Shown here: positions 44,371-52,790 of the stretch, in pieces | Position numbering within the stretch: the first letter of the stretch is position 1 | How the letters are laid out: the number at the start of each line of letters is the position of its first letter | Assembly (NCBI GenBank): GCA_021737785.1 | Contig: JAIPDI010000004.1 | Coordinates: 62,001-126,000 of the forward strand | Length of the DNA: 64,000 bases | Reading direction: 5' to 3' | DNA from: Deltaproteobacteria bacterium | GTDB taxonomy: Bacteria; Desulfobacterota; DSM-4660; Desulfatiglandales; Desulfatiglandaceae | Position numbers and translations under genes: made by a program | The notes under the pieces: generated by a model | Told to the model about the DNA's origin: nothing | Database searches by the model: none | Seen by the model: the letters and a program-made list of their open reading frames with translations, nothing else

Positions 44371-44814
44371 ATGGCCGTGGAACTTGAAACGGGTCTGAGG
44401 GGGTATGAGGAAATAGTGGTCTCGGAAAAGGACCTCGCCAGTTTTGCCGGGAATGTCGGCGTGGATGTCCTGTCCACGCACCGGGTGGTGCTCTTGATGG
44501 AGATGGCGGCGCGGAACGCTGTTTCGGGGAGGATTCCAGAGGGAAAAATCACCCTTGGGACCCGCATCGATATCCGGCACCTGGCAGCCGCACCGCCGGG
44601 GGTTCGGGTCTGCGCCGAGGCCGAGCTTACGGCGGTTCAGGGGCGCAGACTCATTTTTCACGTGGTTGCCTTTGACCCGGTTGAAAAACTGGCCGAGGGC
44701 GAAAATGAGCAGATCGTCGTGTCCCTTGAGGCGTTCAAGAACAGGGTGCGGCGAAAAATGGAAGCCCCGTGGACAACCCGGGGGTGTGCAGGCCTGGGGC
44801 TGCCCACGAGATAA
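44371..44814 (+). CDS. Acyl-CoA thioesterase (hot-dog fold, FlK-like)
   Basis: 147 aa from ATG at 44371 (GAGGAAC just before); ATG at 44356 is an alternative. VGVDVLSTHRVVLLMEMAAR resembles fluoroacetyl-CoA thioesterase and related proteins (STxxVxxxMExAA), with GTRIDIRHLAAAPPGVRV the second conserved strand. It would hydrolyse a short acyl-CoA. The next gene, a HAD hydrolase, starts 15 bp later. Confidence 0.82.
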   Translation: MAVELETGLRGYEEIVVSEKDLASFAGNVGVDVLSTHRVVLLMEMAARNAVSGRIPEGKITLGTRIDIRHLAAAPPGVRVCAEAELTAVQGRRLIFHVVAFDPVEKLAEGENEQIVVSLEAFKNRVRRKMEAPWTTRGCAGLGLPTR

Positions 44815-44829
44815 GAGGCGAGAGACGCC

Positions 44830-45579
44830 ATGGACCATATCAAGGCAATCGGATTCGATCTCTTCAACACCCTGATTATCGCAGAGGCCGGCGCGCTCGA
44901 TGAGGCCATGCGGCGATTGATGACGGGCCTGGCGCAAAACGGCGTCTGCCCGGAGATCGAACCGTTTCAACAGGCCTACCGGGAGGCCGCCCTCGGTTTT
45001 ATCCGACAGGCGGCCAAGGACGGCGTGGAGACCCATAACCGGTTCTGGATCAGTGCGGCCCTGGAGGGGACGGGGTACTCCTTGAGTCCTGATGATCCCC
45101 GCATATCCACTGCTGTTGAGGCCTATTTTTCCGCCTTTTTCGATTACTGCCATCCTGTCCCCGGAACCCATGCCATGCTCGAGACGCTCAGGGGGTCATA
45201 CCGTCTGGGTCTGCTCTCCAATTTTACCCACGCCCCCGCGGCCCTGAAGCTCATCGATCTTCTGGGTCTGGATGATTTTTTCGAGGTGGTGCTGATCTCC
45301 GGTGAGATGGGGTTCCGGAAGCCCCACCCGCGGGTCTTTGACAAGCTCGCGGGTTCCCTGGGAGTGGACGGGGGAGAGATGCTTTACGTGGGGGATGATA
45401 CCGATGCCGATATCGGCGGGGCCCTCAGCGCGGGGATTCAGCCGGTCTGGTTCACCTATGCCCGCGACCGGAAAAGCCCCCTGCCTCTCGGGGCAACATC
45501 CGACCCATCCGAGATCCCGGCCCCCGACATCCCCTCGATTTCCAGCTGGGGGGAATTGCCGGCCCTTCTGCATCGGTGA
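44830..45579 (+). CDS. HAD-superfamily hydrolase
   Basis: 249 aa. Motif I is AIGFDLFNTLI, with the nucleophile Asp but Phe at the +2 position where phosphatases have Asp. Motif II is LLSNFTHAP, motif III the Lys in FRKPHPRVFD, and motif IV YVGDDTDADIGGALSAG. The DxF/DxY form is known in haloacid dehalogenases, so phosphatase activity is uncertain. The cap lies between residues 20 and 95. It is probably co-transcribed with the thioesterase gene. Confidence 0.85.
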   Translation: MDHIKAIGFDLFNTLIIAEAGALDEAMRRLMTGLAQNGVCPEIEPFQQAYREAALGFIRQAAKDGVETHNRFWISAALEGTGYSLSPDDPRISTAVEAYFSAFFDYCHPVPGTHAMLETLRGSYRLGLLSNFTHAPAALKLIDLLGLDDFFEVVLISGEMGFRKPHPRVFDKLAGSLGVDGGEMLYVGDDTDADIGGALSAGIQPVWFTYARDRKSPLPLGATSDPSEIPAPDIPSISSWGELPALLHR

Positions 45580-45801
45580 GTTCTTTTCAAATCCCGTCCA
45601 CGGTTCCTCTCTTGCACACCCTTCCTTTTTTTGGATTCCAAAGGTGACTTATCGTAGGCAAGCAAACCCGAGATTTCAATGAAACGAAAAACGGCTGATA
45701 CGTTCTTTCACCCATTACGGCATTGCCGTATGATTTACACTTTGACATTATCGTGTTATGATATAAAAATGCATTTTTTCAATTCCAGCCAGGAGGGCAA
45801 A

Positions 45802-46071
45802 ATGCAAGATAAACGTGTAACCATTAAAATACCTTTTAAAATATGGAAGACTCTGAGGGAGCTCCAAACTATGGGGAAAATTTCCAGTATTCAGCAGGCG
45901 GCCGTTACCGGTATGGACAAGCTTATTGATTCGCTGAAAGGGGATGTTGAAGATGGTGAAAAGGAGGCTGCCAAAAAACGTGTACTCAATGCCCTTATAA
46001 AGGAAAAACCGCTTGGCAATTGGGAAGATGTGCACAGAGAAAGGACTGATGCAGATGCTTGCAGGTCTTGA
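45802..46071 (+). CDS. Antitoxin-like protein of a PIN toxin pair
   Basis: 89 aa from ATG at 45802 with CAGGAGGG upstream. MQDKRVTIKIPFKIWKTLRE looks like a ribbon-helix-helix start. The C-terminal third is acidic/amphipathic (DGEKEAAKKRVLNALIKEKP). It overlaps the PIN-domain gene by 23 bp, the same coupling as vapB-vapC at 16327. It is probably the antitoxin, though the family is not a standard VapB. Confidence 0.7.
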   Translation: MQDKRVTIKIPFKIWKTLRELQTMGKISSIQQAAVTGMDKLIDSLKGDVEDGEKEAAKKRVLNALIKEKPLGNWEDVHRERTDADACRS

Positions 46072-46432
46072 TACCGGCTTTTTCTTTGCCCTACAAAACC
46101 AACATCCGCTTGCGCTTCGAATCTGGGATGAGGTCGAAAAGCTCACATCCGTCATCGTCTTATATGAGCTGCAGAGAAAACTTCTGAAGGGACAATTCGA
46201 GGACTGGCCGACGATGATTTCTGATATCAGTCTGGCAGTAGCCATAGTTCCTCTTGACAAGAAAACAGCCTTACAAGCGAGTCACATAGGGCACGGCACC
46301 GGTATGCCGGGGCTTGACGCATTAATACTGAGTTCACTCTTGGTATCTGAATGTACCGAAATTTACACCGCGGATGCGCATTTTGAGCTTTACCAAAAAA
46401 AGGGGCTCAAGATCATTAACCTCTCCTTATAA
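46049..46432 (+). CDS. PIN-domain ribonuclease toxin
   Basis: 127 aa from ATG at 46049 (AAAGGA upstream). PIN acidic residues: Asp in MLAGLDTGFFFAL, Glu in SVIVLYELQRKL, Asp in MPGLDALILSSLL and Asp in IYTADAHFELY. The fold is complete. It is encoded overlapping the small gene upstream, forming a second VapBC-like module in this window. Confidence 0.82.
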   Translation: MQMLAGLDTGFFFALQNQHPLALRIWDEVEKLTSVIVLYELQRKLLKGQFEDWPTMISDISLAVAIVPLDKKTALQASHIGHGTGMPGLDALILSSLLVSECTEIYTADAHFELYQKKGLKIINLSL

Positions 46433-46598
46433 GCGTTACTCAAAAAAATCGAGGGATTGCCAACTCCCGGTGGATTACGTCTTGAATTTTGATTTGGCAC
46501 GCTCAGGGATCCTTCCCCGCCAAAAGTCATCAGGGAAAAACTAAAATTGTCTCAGGGGACAGAGGAATGCCCTTCAAATCGCCAGGGGACCTCTGGAT

Positions 46599-46898
46599 TT
46601 ACCCTCTTTGGCTTCTGTTTTCCCTGCGAATGAGGCGGTAGGTCTCCTCATAGATTCGGTCCCGGGGCCCAATAGCGACAATCTGAATCTCTTTGGGATC
46701 GGCAATGCGATAGACGATTCTGAACCGGCTTACCCTAAGGCTTCTGAGCCCTTCCAGTTCGTCTTTCAGCGGCTTTCCGGAGCCGGGCTCAGAGGTAATG
46801 ATCTTGAGTGAGCCCTTGATCTTTCTCCGTATTTCGGGATGGAGGCCCCGAATGAATCCGACGAGGTGATCGGGGACTCTGAGTTTATATCCGGACAT
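46599..46898 (-). CDS. RelE/ParE-family toxin
   Basis: 99 aa: HLVGFIRGLHPEIRRKIKGS, GKPLKDELEGLRSLRVSRFR and IVYRIADPKEIQIVAIGPRD are the RelE-fold strands and basic residues used for mRNA cleavage on the ribosome. It starts 5 bp after the antitoxin stop. Confidence 0.88.
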   Translation of the reverse strand: MSGYKLRVPDHLVGFIRGLHPEIRRKIKGSLKIITSEPGSGKPLKDELEGLRSLRVSRFRIVYRIADPKEIQIVAIGPRDRIYEETYRLIRRENRSQRG

Positions 46899-46903
46899 GG
46901 CAT

Positions 46904-47167
46904 TTACTCATCGAAGAGCTCTTCAAGGGTGTAGAGCTTTGCCTTATTTTGCCTGAGTATTCGAATACCCTTTTTGATCTCGCTTAGAAATGCAGGATCG
47001 GATCGAATGAGAAGGGTCTCATTCCAGCCCTCGAATTCATCAGGGCTGACAAGGACTGCGGCCGGACGCCCGTTCTTTGTGATAACGACCTCCTCGTCGG
47101 TGGTGTTGACCTTGTCAACCAGCCAACTGAGTTTCATTTTTGCCTCGGAAAGGGATAGTGTCGCCAT
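46904..47167 (-). CDS. Phd/YefM-family antitoxin
   Basis: 87 aa from ATG at 47165-47167, behind GGAGGT. MATLSLSEAKMKLSWLVDKV, then EEVVITKNGRPAAVLVSPDE is the classic Phd/YefM DNA-binding fold; the C-terminal helix would wrap the toxin. It is the first gene of the pair with the RelE-type toxin. Confidence 0.9.
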   Translation of the reverse strand: MATLSLSEAKMKLSWLVDKVNTTDEEVVITKNGRPAAVLVSPDEFEGWNETLLIRSDPAFLSEIKKGIRILRQNKAKLYTLEELFDE

Positions 47168-47332
47168 AGGACAGACCTCCATTAAAGTCGACCATAATTT
47201 TAGACCATATTATGGTGTTATGTTCTTGATGTCAAGGTGTGATGTCCAGGACGGAACTGACTTCGATGGGTTATCCCGCTTTGAACCGCATGTCTTATCC
47301 ATGTGCCCCAAAACAGAACCACGACATGCAAA

Positions 47333-47365
47333 ACCCCGCTCTCCATTTGATTGGAGAAACGGGGT
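47333..47365 (-). terminator. Hairpin, probable weak terminator on the minus strand
   Basis: ACCCCG and TCTCCA (47333-47345) pair with TGGAGA and CGGGGT (47352-47365) with a small internal loop. On the minus strand the stem is followed by TTTTGCATG. It would end transcripts of the aminotransferase-HepT remnant region. Confidence 0.45.
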
Positions 47366-47431
47366 CTTCGTGTGCCCTGAATCATGGCTTTCTTCCTGTG
47401 GCTTAGGAATGAACGACAATAACCCAATGCT

Positions 47432-47748
47432 TTAAGAGGCCTGTGCTGTTTTTCCCCCTGCGGAGAGCCCTTTGATTATTCTTTCTACCATCTCCCTCAG
47501 CTTTGGGATATGGTTCTGACAGATATATAGACGATTTTATGATCCACATGGTCATAGTGATGAGAAACCAGATCCCGGAATCGTGCAATCTTATCCCACT
47601 CAATTTCGGCAAAACGACTCAGAAGCGAAGATCCTTTTTTTTGGATTCGTTTCACCGACTCGCCTATGACCTGGAGCCGCATGGAGATTGCATCCAACAC
47701 TGTGACGCCGTCCGAGGTTGACACAAAATCCTCGGGCGCTATGCCTCC
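47432..47748 (-). pseudogene. HepT-like (DUF86) toxin gene, truncated and frameshifted
   Basis: The frame reads PEDFVSTSDGVTVLDAISMR, LQVIGESVKRIQKKGSSLLS, then WDKIARFRDLVSHHYDHVDH, which is the HepT core with the R-x4-6-H active site (RDLVSHHY). After KIVYI the frame fails, and the expected C-terminus NHIPKLREMVERIIKGL continues in another frame. A two-base gain in a TATATA run explains the shift. The first 40 or so residues are missing where it meets the aminotransferase gene, and no MNT partner is present. Confidence 0.75.
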
Positions 47749-49049
47749 AGATCCTTGACCGCCTGAAAGAGCGTGTCAAAGAGTTCCCGGGTGTCTTCCT
47801 TTTCCAGGCAGGAGAAGGCCACGCGGAGATCGGTCTCCCCCAATGAGATGAGTCCGATCCCGTAGGTGTCGAGGAGATGGACCCGGAGGGCTTCGGCATC
47901 GACGGTCTTGAGCCGCAGACACATGAAATAGCCTGAATTGAAGGGATAGGGTTCCCACACATCCTGGAATTTCGTATCTGAAAGGACGCGCATCACCTCC
48001 TGGGCCCGCTCCTGCATGATCTCCAGTTTATCTTCCTTTTCCGCCAGATAGGAATCCGCCTTAAGGGACTTGAGAACGATCTCCTGGCCCAAACGGGAGG
48101 CATTGGAGATGGATCCCCTGACCGCGCCCGCGGTCTTCTTTTCAAGGGCCTCGTAGACGGGTCTTGTTTCCCCTGTAAGTGTGGCGCCGTAGGTGACAAA
48201 ACCGACCCGCAGGCCCCAGACGTAGTTTTCCTTGGTTGCCCCGTCCAGCTTGATGGTGAGGAGCCTGGGGTCCTGGCCGATCAGCCGGGTGAAGATCGAT
48301 TCTTTCAGGGCATCGTCGGTGTAAAAGAGACCGAAGTAGGCATCGTCGGTCAGGGCGAGGACCCGGACGCCCTTCTCCGCAACCTTCCTCAGGATATCCG
48401 CAATCCCGTCGGCCTCCCGGGGGGTGACGGTATAGCCGGTGGGGTTGTTGGGAAAATTGAGGATCACGATAATCTTTTTGGCGGATGCCGCCTCGCCCTC
48501 AACACAGGCCTCGAATCCCTTCAGATTGAATGCCCCGTCGCCATCAAAGAGCGGATAGGTGACAATCCGCGCCCCCCTGCGGACGGAAAAAATGAGGTTG
48601 TAATTGCCCCACATCTTGTCCGGCAGGACGATCGTATCGCCCGGGTCCACCCACATGTCCGATACCACGCTGAGGCCGTGGGTAATGGCGTGGGACACGA
48701 CCGGCAGGCTGATCTCTTTTCCCTTCAGAGAGGGGTTTTTTCTCAACAGTTCCTCCTGCCAGGCCTGGCGGAGGGGGGGAATGCCGAAAGAAGGGGCATA
48801 GGTAAGCGCCTCCTCGGGTTCGATCTCATGCAGCATGGCCATCACCGAGGGGAGGTGCATGGTCCTTCCCTTTTCAGTGGCCATTCCGATGGTGGCGTTG
48901 AACTTATGGGCCTTTTCCTTTGCCTCGGCGCCCTGGGAAAGGATCCCCTTTGGAAAGAAGAGGTTTTTCCCCACTTCTGACAGCGTTCCATAGATATGCT
49001 CGTTGCCTGCCCGGATGACCTGGTTTAACTCCTCTGCAATCGGGTTCAT
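47739..49049 (-). CDS. PLP-dependent aminotransferase (fold type I)
   Basis: 436 aa from ATG at 49047-49049, behind GAGGAGT. VVSHAITHGLSVVSDMWVDP, ILNFPNNPTGYTVTPREADG, LALTDDAYFGLFYTDD and TIKLDGATKENYVWGLRVGF hold the usual PLP contacts: Asn and Pro in NNPTG, Asp-x-x-Tyr, and the Schiff-base Lys in the last segment. It resembles aspartate/aromatic-type class I/II enzymes. It is transcribed away from the thiolase genes. The substrate is not assignable. Confidence 0.88.
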   Translation of the reverse strand: MNPIAEELNQVIRAGNEHIYGTLSEVGKNLFFPKGILSQGAEAKEKAHKFNATIGMATEKGRTMHLPSVMAMLHEIEPEEALTYAPSFGIPPLRQAWQEELLRKNPSLKGKEISLPVVSHAITHGLSVVSDMWVDPGDTIVLPDKMWGNYNLIFSVRRGARIVTYPLFDGDGAFNLKGFEACVEGEAASAKKIIVILNFPNNPTGYTVTPREADGIADILRKVAEKGVRVLALTDDAYFGLFYTDDALKESIFTRLIGQDPRLLTIKLDGATKENYVWGLRVGFVTYGATLTGETRPVYEALEKKTAGAVRGSISNASRLGQEIVLKSLKADSYLAEKEDKLEIMQERAQEVMRVLSDTKFQDVWEPYPFNSGYFMCLRLKTVDAEALRVHLLDTYGIGLISLGETDLRVAFSCLEKEDTRELFDTLFQAVKDLEA

Positions 49050-49315
49050 CGCTTCACTCCTCATGGTTCATGGTATTTTTGTGCAATTATCATTCATATT
49101 GATTAGCTGCTAATCCTCAGATTTGTCAAGAAAATTGTCAGGCGGCGACTTAGGGCTAATTTGTCTTGACTTAAAAAGCGTTCCTTTAATATAAGAGATG
49201 AGTTGAATTCCAGATGCGTTGAATCGGTTTTGATAAGCCTGGTATTCCCGCTGAAAACGGGACATGGACGTGCATCCGGAACCGGGAATCCAGAATCCAG
49301 AAAAGGGGAATATTT

Positions 49316-50506
49316 ATGAGAGAAGTGGTTATTGTCAGTGCGTGCAGGACAGCGGTGGGGGACTTTGCCGGATCGCTCAGTACGGTTTCCGCCACAGATC
49401 TTGGCGCGCTTGTTATCAGGGAGGCCATTAAAAGGGCCGGCATTGAGAAGGATCAGGTGGACGAGGTGATCATGGGAAGCGTCCTCCCCCACGGCCTGGG
49501 ACAAAACCCGGCCAGGCAGACCATGGTGCGGGCCGGCCTTCCGTGGGATGTGGGGGCCATTACCGTGAATAAGGTGTGCGGATCCGGCCTCAAGGCGGTC
49601 ATGCTGGCGGCCCAGGCGATTCAATGCAACGATGCCGAGGTGGTTGTGGCGGGCGGCCAGGAAAACATGAACCAGTGCCCCTATATGCTCGACAAGGCCA
49701 GGACCGGATACCGCATGAACAACGGGCAGTTGATTGACGGGATGGTCCATGACGGCCTGTGGGACCATGTGAATGACTTTCACATGGGGATCAGCGCGGA
49801 ATTGGTGTCTGAGAAGTACGGGGTGAGCCGGGAGGATACGGACGCCTTTGCAATGAGGTCCTACGAAAAGGCCTGGAAGGCCATTGACGCAGGCAAATTC
49901 AAGGATGAAATCGTCCCGGTTGAGGTTCCCTCAAGAAAGGGAGACCCGAAGATATTCGAGGTGGACGAGATCGCGGTGAGAAAACCGAGGACCAGCTTGG
50001 AGGCCCTGGCAAGACTTCGGCCCGCCTTTAAGAAAGACGGCCTGGTGACCGCGGGAAACGCCTCCAAGATCAGTGACGGGGCATCCGCCCTGGTGGTGAT
50101 GTCGAGGGAAAAGGCGGATCAGTTAGGGTGCACGCCCCTGGTCCGGATCGGGGCACAGGGCGCATCCGGCATTGATATGAAATACGTCCTGGTGGCGCCG
50201 ATCCTGTCCATTCCCAAGGTTCTGGCCAAGGACGGCCTCACGGTGGGAGACGTGGATTTGCACGAGATCAACGAGGCCTTCAGCACCTCTTCCGTGGCCA
50301 TCAATCGCGAACTGGGGATCGATCCTGAAAAGGTCAATGTCCACGGGGGATCTGTGGCCATAGGCCATCCCATCGGGGCGAGCGGGGCCCGGGTCCTCAC
50401 CACCCTCATCTATGCCATGAAAGATAGAGGGGCCAGGATCGGTGAGGCCTCCCTCTGCCTGGGGGGCGGAGAGGCGGTAACCCTGGTGGTTTACAATGAG
50501 GGATAA
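49316..50506 (+). CDS. Acetyl-CoA acetyltransferase (thiolase)
   Basis: 396 aa, the usual thiolase length. Catalytic Cys in NKVCGSGLKAVMLAAQAI (about residue 88), His in GGSVAIGHPIGASGARVL (about 352) and second Cys in CLGGGEAV (about 383). It cleaves acetoacetyl-CoA to two acetyl-CoA. It is the first gene of a seven-gene beta-oxidation/mutase cluster on the plus strand. Confidence 0.94.
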   Translation: MREVVIVSACRTAVGDFAGSLSTVSATDLGALVIREAIKRAGIEKDQVDEVIMGSVLPHGLGQNPARQTMVRAGLPWDVGAITVNKVCGSGLKAVMLAAQAIQCNDAEVVVAGGQENMNQCPYMLDKARTGYRMNNGQLIDGMVHDGLWDHVNDFHMGISAELVSEKYGVSREDTDAFAMRSYEKAWKAIDAGKFKDEIVPVEVPSRKGDPKIFEVDEIAVRKPRTSLEALARLRPAFKKDGLVTAGNASKISDGASALVVMSREKADQLGCTPLVRIGAQGASGIDMKYVLVAPILSIPKVLAKDGLTVGDVDLHEINEAFSTSSVAINRELGIDPEKVNVHGGSVAIGHPIGASGARVLTTLIYAMKDRGARIGEASLCLGGGEAVTLVVYNEG

Positions 50507-50575
50507 ACGTATCTGAGAAATTTATTAATCATCTGCGTAATTCTGCGGAGTCTACAGATGGAATTTAAGGAATAG
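50507..50575. repeat. Short degenerate spacer of ATCTGCG / TCTGCGG words
   Basis: ATCATCTGCGTAATTCTGCGG followed by AGTCTACAGATGG. Closely similar wording (CATCTGCGCGAATCTGAGAAA, then TCTGTGGATGG) recurs at about 55863-55895. It fills the gap between the two thiolase genes. Confidence 0.55.
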
Positions 50576-50583
50576 GAGACGAA

Positions 50584-51873
50584 ATGATGAAAGATGTGGT
50601 GATTGTTTCTGGTGTAAGGACGCCCGTGGGGGCATTCGGGGGGACCTTGAAGTCGACGCCGGTTGTAGATCTGGGGGCATTGGTGCTCAAGGGGGCGCTC
50701 AAGAAGCTGAATCTGAAACCGGCCGCGACAGACGATCTGACGCGGTTCGAGCCGGACGCCCTGAAGGGGCTCGGTATGATCGACCTGGAAAAGAAGGATT
50801 ATGACTACGACGCATCCGGTCAGCCCATTCAGATCGATGAGGTCATTATGGGAAATGTGGTGGGCGCGGGCCAGGGACAGAATGTGGCACGGCAGGCCAT
50901 GATCCGTGCGGGGATCTCCAAGGAGACGTCCGCATTCACCGTGAACAAGGTGTGCGCCTCGGGCATGAAGTCCCTTGCCCTTGCAGCCCAGGCCATCCGT
51001 GCGGGCGAGGCAGACATCATACTGGCGGGCGGCATGGAGAACATGAGCCTCATCCCATATGCCCTTCCGGCGGCGCGCTGGGGTGCGCGGATGAACAACG
51101 CCGATCTGGTGGACCTGATGATCATGGACGGTCTGTTCGAGATCTTTTATGGCTATCACATGGGCGTCACCGCCGAAAATATTGCGGCCAAATATGCCAT
51201 TTCAAGGGAAGAGCAGGATCAACTGGGCGCCCTGAGCCATCAGCGGGCCAGAAAGGCCATTGCAGAAGGCCTGTTCAAGGATGAAACCGTGCCGGTGGTC
51301 ATCCCCCAGCGGAAAGGGGACCCGGTGGTCTTCGACACGGACGAGCGGCCCATGGATACCAGTGCGGAGAAAATGGCAAAACTGAGACCCGCCTTCAAAA
51401 AGGACGGTACAGTGACCGCAGGGAATGCATCCGGAATTAATGACGCGGCAGCGGCCCTTCTGGTCATGTCCGATTCAAAGGCCGCTGAACTCGGCCTGAA
51501 ACCCCTTGCCAAGATCCGTGCCTGCGCATCCGCGGCCATCGATCCCGCCTATATGGGTCTGGGGCCGATTCCGGCGGTCAGGAAGGTCCTGCACAAGGAA
51601 AACCTCTCCATCAATGATTTTGGGGTAATCGAACTCAACGAGGCCTTTGCCTCACAGGCCATCGCGTGCGTGCGCGAGCTGAAATGCGATATGGAAAAGA
51701 CCAATCGCCTGGGGAGCGGCATTTCCATCGGTCATCCCATCGGGTGTTCAGGGGCCCGGCTCGTCGTCACCATGATGGGCGAGATGTTGCGATCAGGTGC
51801 CCATCTGGGGCTGGCCTCTTTATGCATCGGTGGCGGACAGGGGATGGCCATGGTCTTAGAGATTGATGATTGA
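50584..51873 (+). CDS. Second thiolase with an internal insertion
   Basis: 429 aa. Catalytic Cys in NKVCASGMKSLALAAQAIRA, His in GSGISIGHPIGCSGARLV and Cys in LCIGGGQGMA. Compared with the neighbour at 49316 it has about 33 extra residues at 42-79 (an Asp-rich segment including DDLTRFEPDALKGLG and EKKDYDYDASGQ) before the common IDEVIMGNV. Such an insertion near the loop domain may affect chain-length preference or oligomerisation. GGAGACGAA precedes tandem ATG codons. Confidence 0.92.
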   Translation: MMKDVVIVSGVRTPVGAFGGTLKSTPVVDLGALVLKGALKKLNLKPAATDDLTRFEPDALKGLGMIDLEKKDYDYDASGQPIQIDEVIMGNVVGAGQGQNVARQAMIRAGISKETSAFTVNKVCASGMKSLALAAQAIRAGEADIILAGGMENMSLIPYALPAARWGARMNNADLVDLMIMDGLFEIFYGYHMGVTAENIAAKYAISREEQDQLGALSHQRARKAIAEGLFKDETVPVVIPQRKGDPVVFDTDERPMDTSAEKMAKLRPAFKKDGTVTAGNASGINDAAAALLVMSDSKAAELGLKPLAKIRACASAAIDPAYMGLGPIPAVRKVLHKENLSINDFGVIELNEAFASQAIACVRELKCDMEKTNRLGSGISIGHPIGCSGARLVVTMMGEMLRSGAHLGLASLCIGGGQGMAMVLEIDD

Positions 51874-51990
51874 CAGATTGTCGATTGCCTTGGGACTTTC
51901 GTAATGTCGGATGGACCATGAAAGGTCCCGCTCTTCAATCGTCAGTTATCGCCAGATCTGGCAAATCAACAATCAACAATGCGAATGGGG
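51862..51990. repeat. Repeat island with inverted GATTG / CAATC arms
   Basis: The left side has TTGATGATTGACAGATTGTC and GATTGCC words. The right side has GGCAAATCAACAATCAACAA, the reverse-complement vocabulary. The island begins inside the end of the thiolase gene and closes 10 bp before the enoyl-CoA hydratase start. Confidence 0.7.
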
Positions 51991-52000
51991 GTAAGCACCA

Positions 52001-52789
52001 ATGGCTTACGAAAATATCATTTATGAGACAGAAGGGAATGTGGCGGTCATCCGGTTCAACCGGCCTAAGGCCTTGAACGCCGTTAATCTGGACGTGGTCA
52101 AGGATATGCAGAAGGCCCTGGACGAGGTTGAAGCCGATCCGTCGATTCGGGTGTTGATACTGACAGGCGAGGGGGGCAAGGCATTTGTGGCGGGCGCCGA
52201 TATCTCGCTCATGGTCAACCTGTCCCCGCTTCAGTTGAGGGACTTCTCCGTTGCACTTCATGACCTGGGATTCCGCATGGAAGCGCTTCCCATACCGGTC
52301 ATCGCCTGCGTCAACGGGTTTGCCCTGGGCGGCGGGACCGAGATCGCCATGGCGTGCGATTTCATCTACGCCTCAGAGGATTCCAAGTTCGGACAGCCCG
52401 AGATCAACCTGGGGATCATTCCCGGTGCCGGCGGGACCCAGCGTCTTCCCAGACTGGTGGGAAAGGGGATGGCCAAGGAGCTCTGTATGACCGGGGCCAT
52501 TATCAGCGCACAGGAAGCCAAGGAGATCGGCCTGGTCAACAAGGTCTTTCCCGCGGACAAGCTGTGGGAAGAAACCCTGAAGACCGCCAAGATCATGGCA
52601 TCCAAGGGACGATTTTCACTGATGGCGGCCAAGCGCTGCATTGACCGGGGCTTCAATTTAGAGCTGCGTGCTGCGTGCGGTCTGGAGACGGACCAGTTTG
52701 CGTTGTGCATGGCGAGCCCTGACGGCAGGGAGGGGATGAGCGCATTCCTGGAGAAGAGAAAGCCCGAGTTCAAAGGAGGCTTGAGTTGA
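52001..52789 (+). CDS. Enoyl-CoA hydratase (crotonase)
   Basis: 262 aa. Crotonase motifs: GGKAFVAGADIS for the CoA/oxyanion loop, NGFALGGGTEIAMACDF with the first catalytic Glu (about 118), and FGQPEINLGIIPGAGGTQRL with the second Glu (about 138). It hydrates crotonyl-CoA-type substrates. The next gene starts 1 bp after its stop. Confidence 0.94.
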   Translation: MAYENIIYETEGNVAVIRFNRPKALNAVNLDVVKDMQKALDEVEADPSIRVLILTGEGGKAFVAGADISLMVNLSPLQLRDFSVALHDLGFRMEALPIPVIACVNGFALGGGTEIAMACDFIYASEDSKFGQPEINLGIIPGAGGTQRLPRLVGKGMAKELCMTGAIISAQEAKEIGLVNKVFPADKLWEETLKTAKIMASKGRFSLMAAKRCIDRGFNLELRAACGLETDQFALCMASPDGREGMSAFLEKRKPEFKGGLS

Positions 52790-52790
52790 C

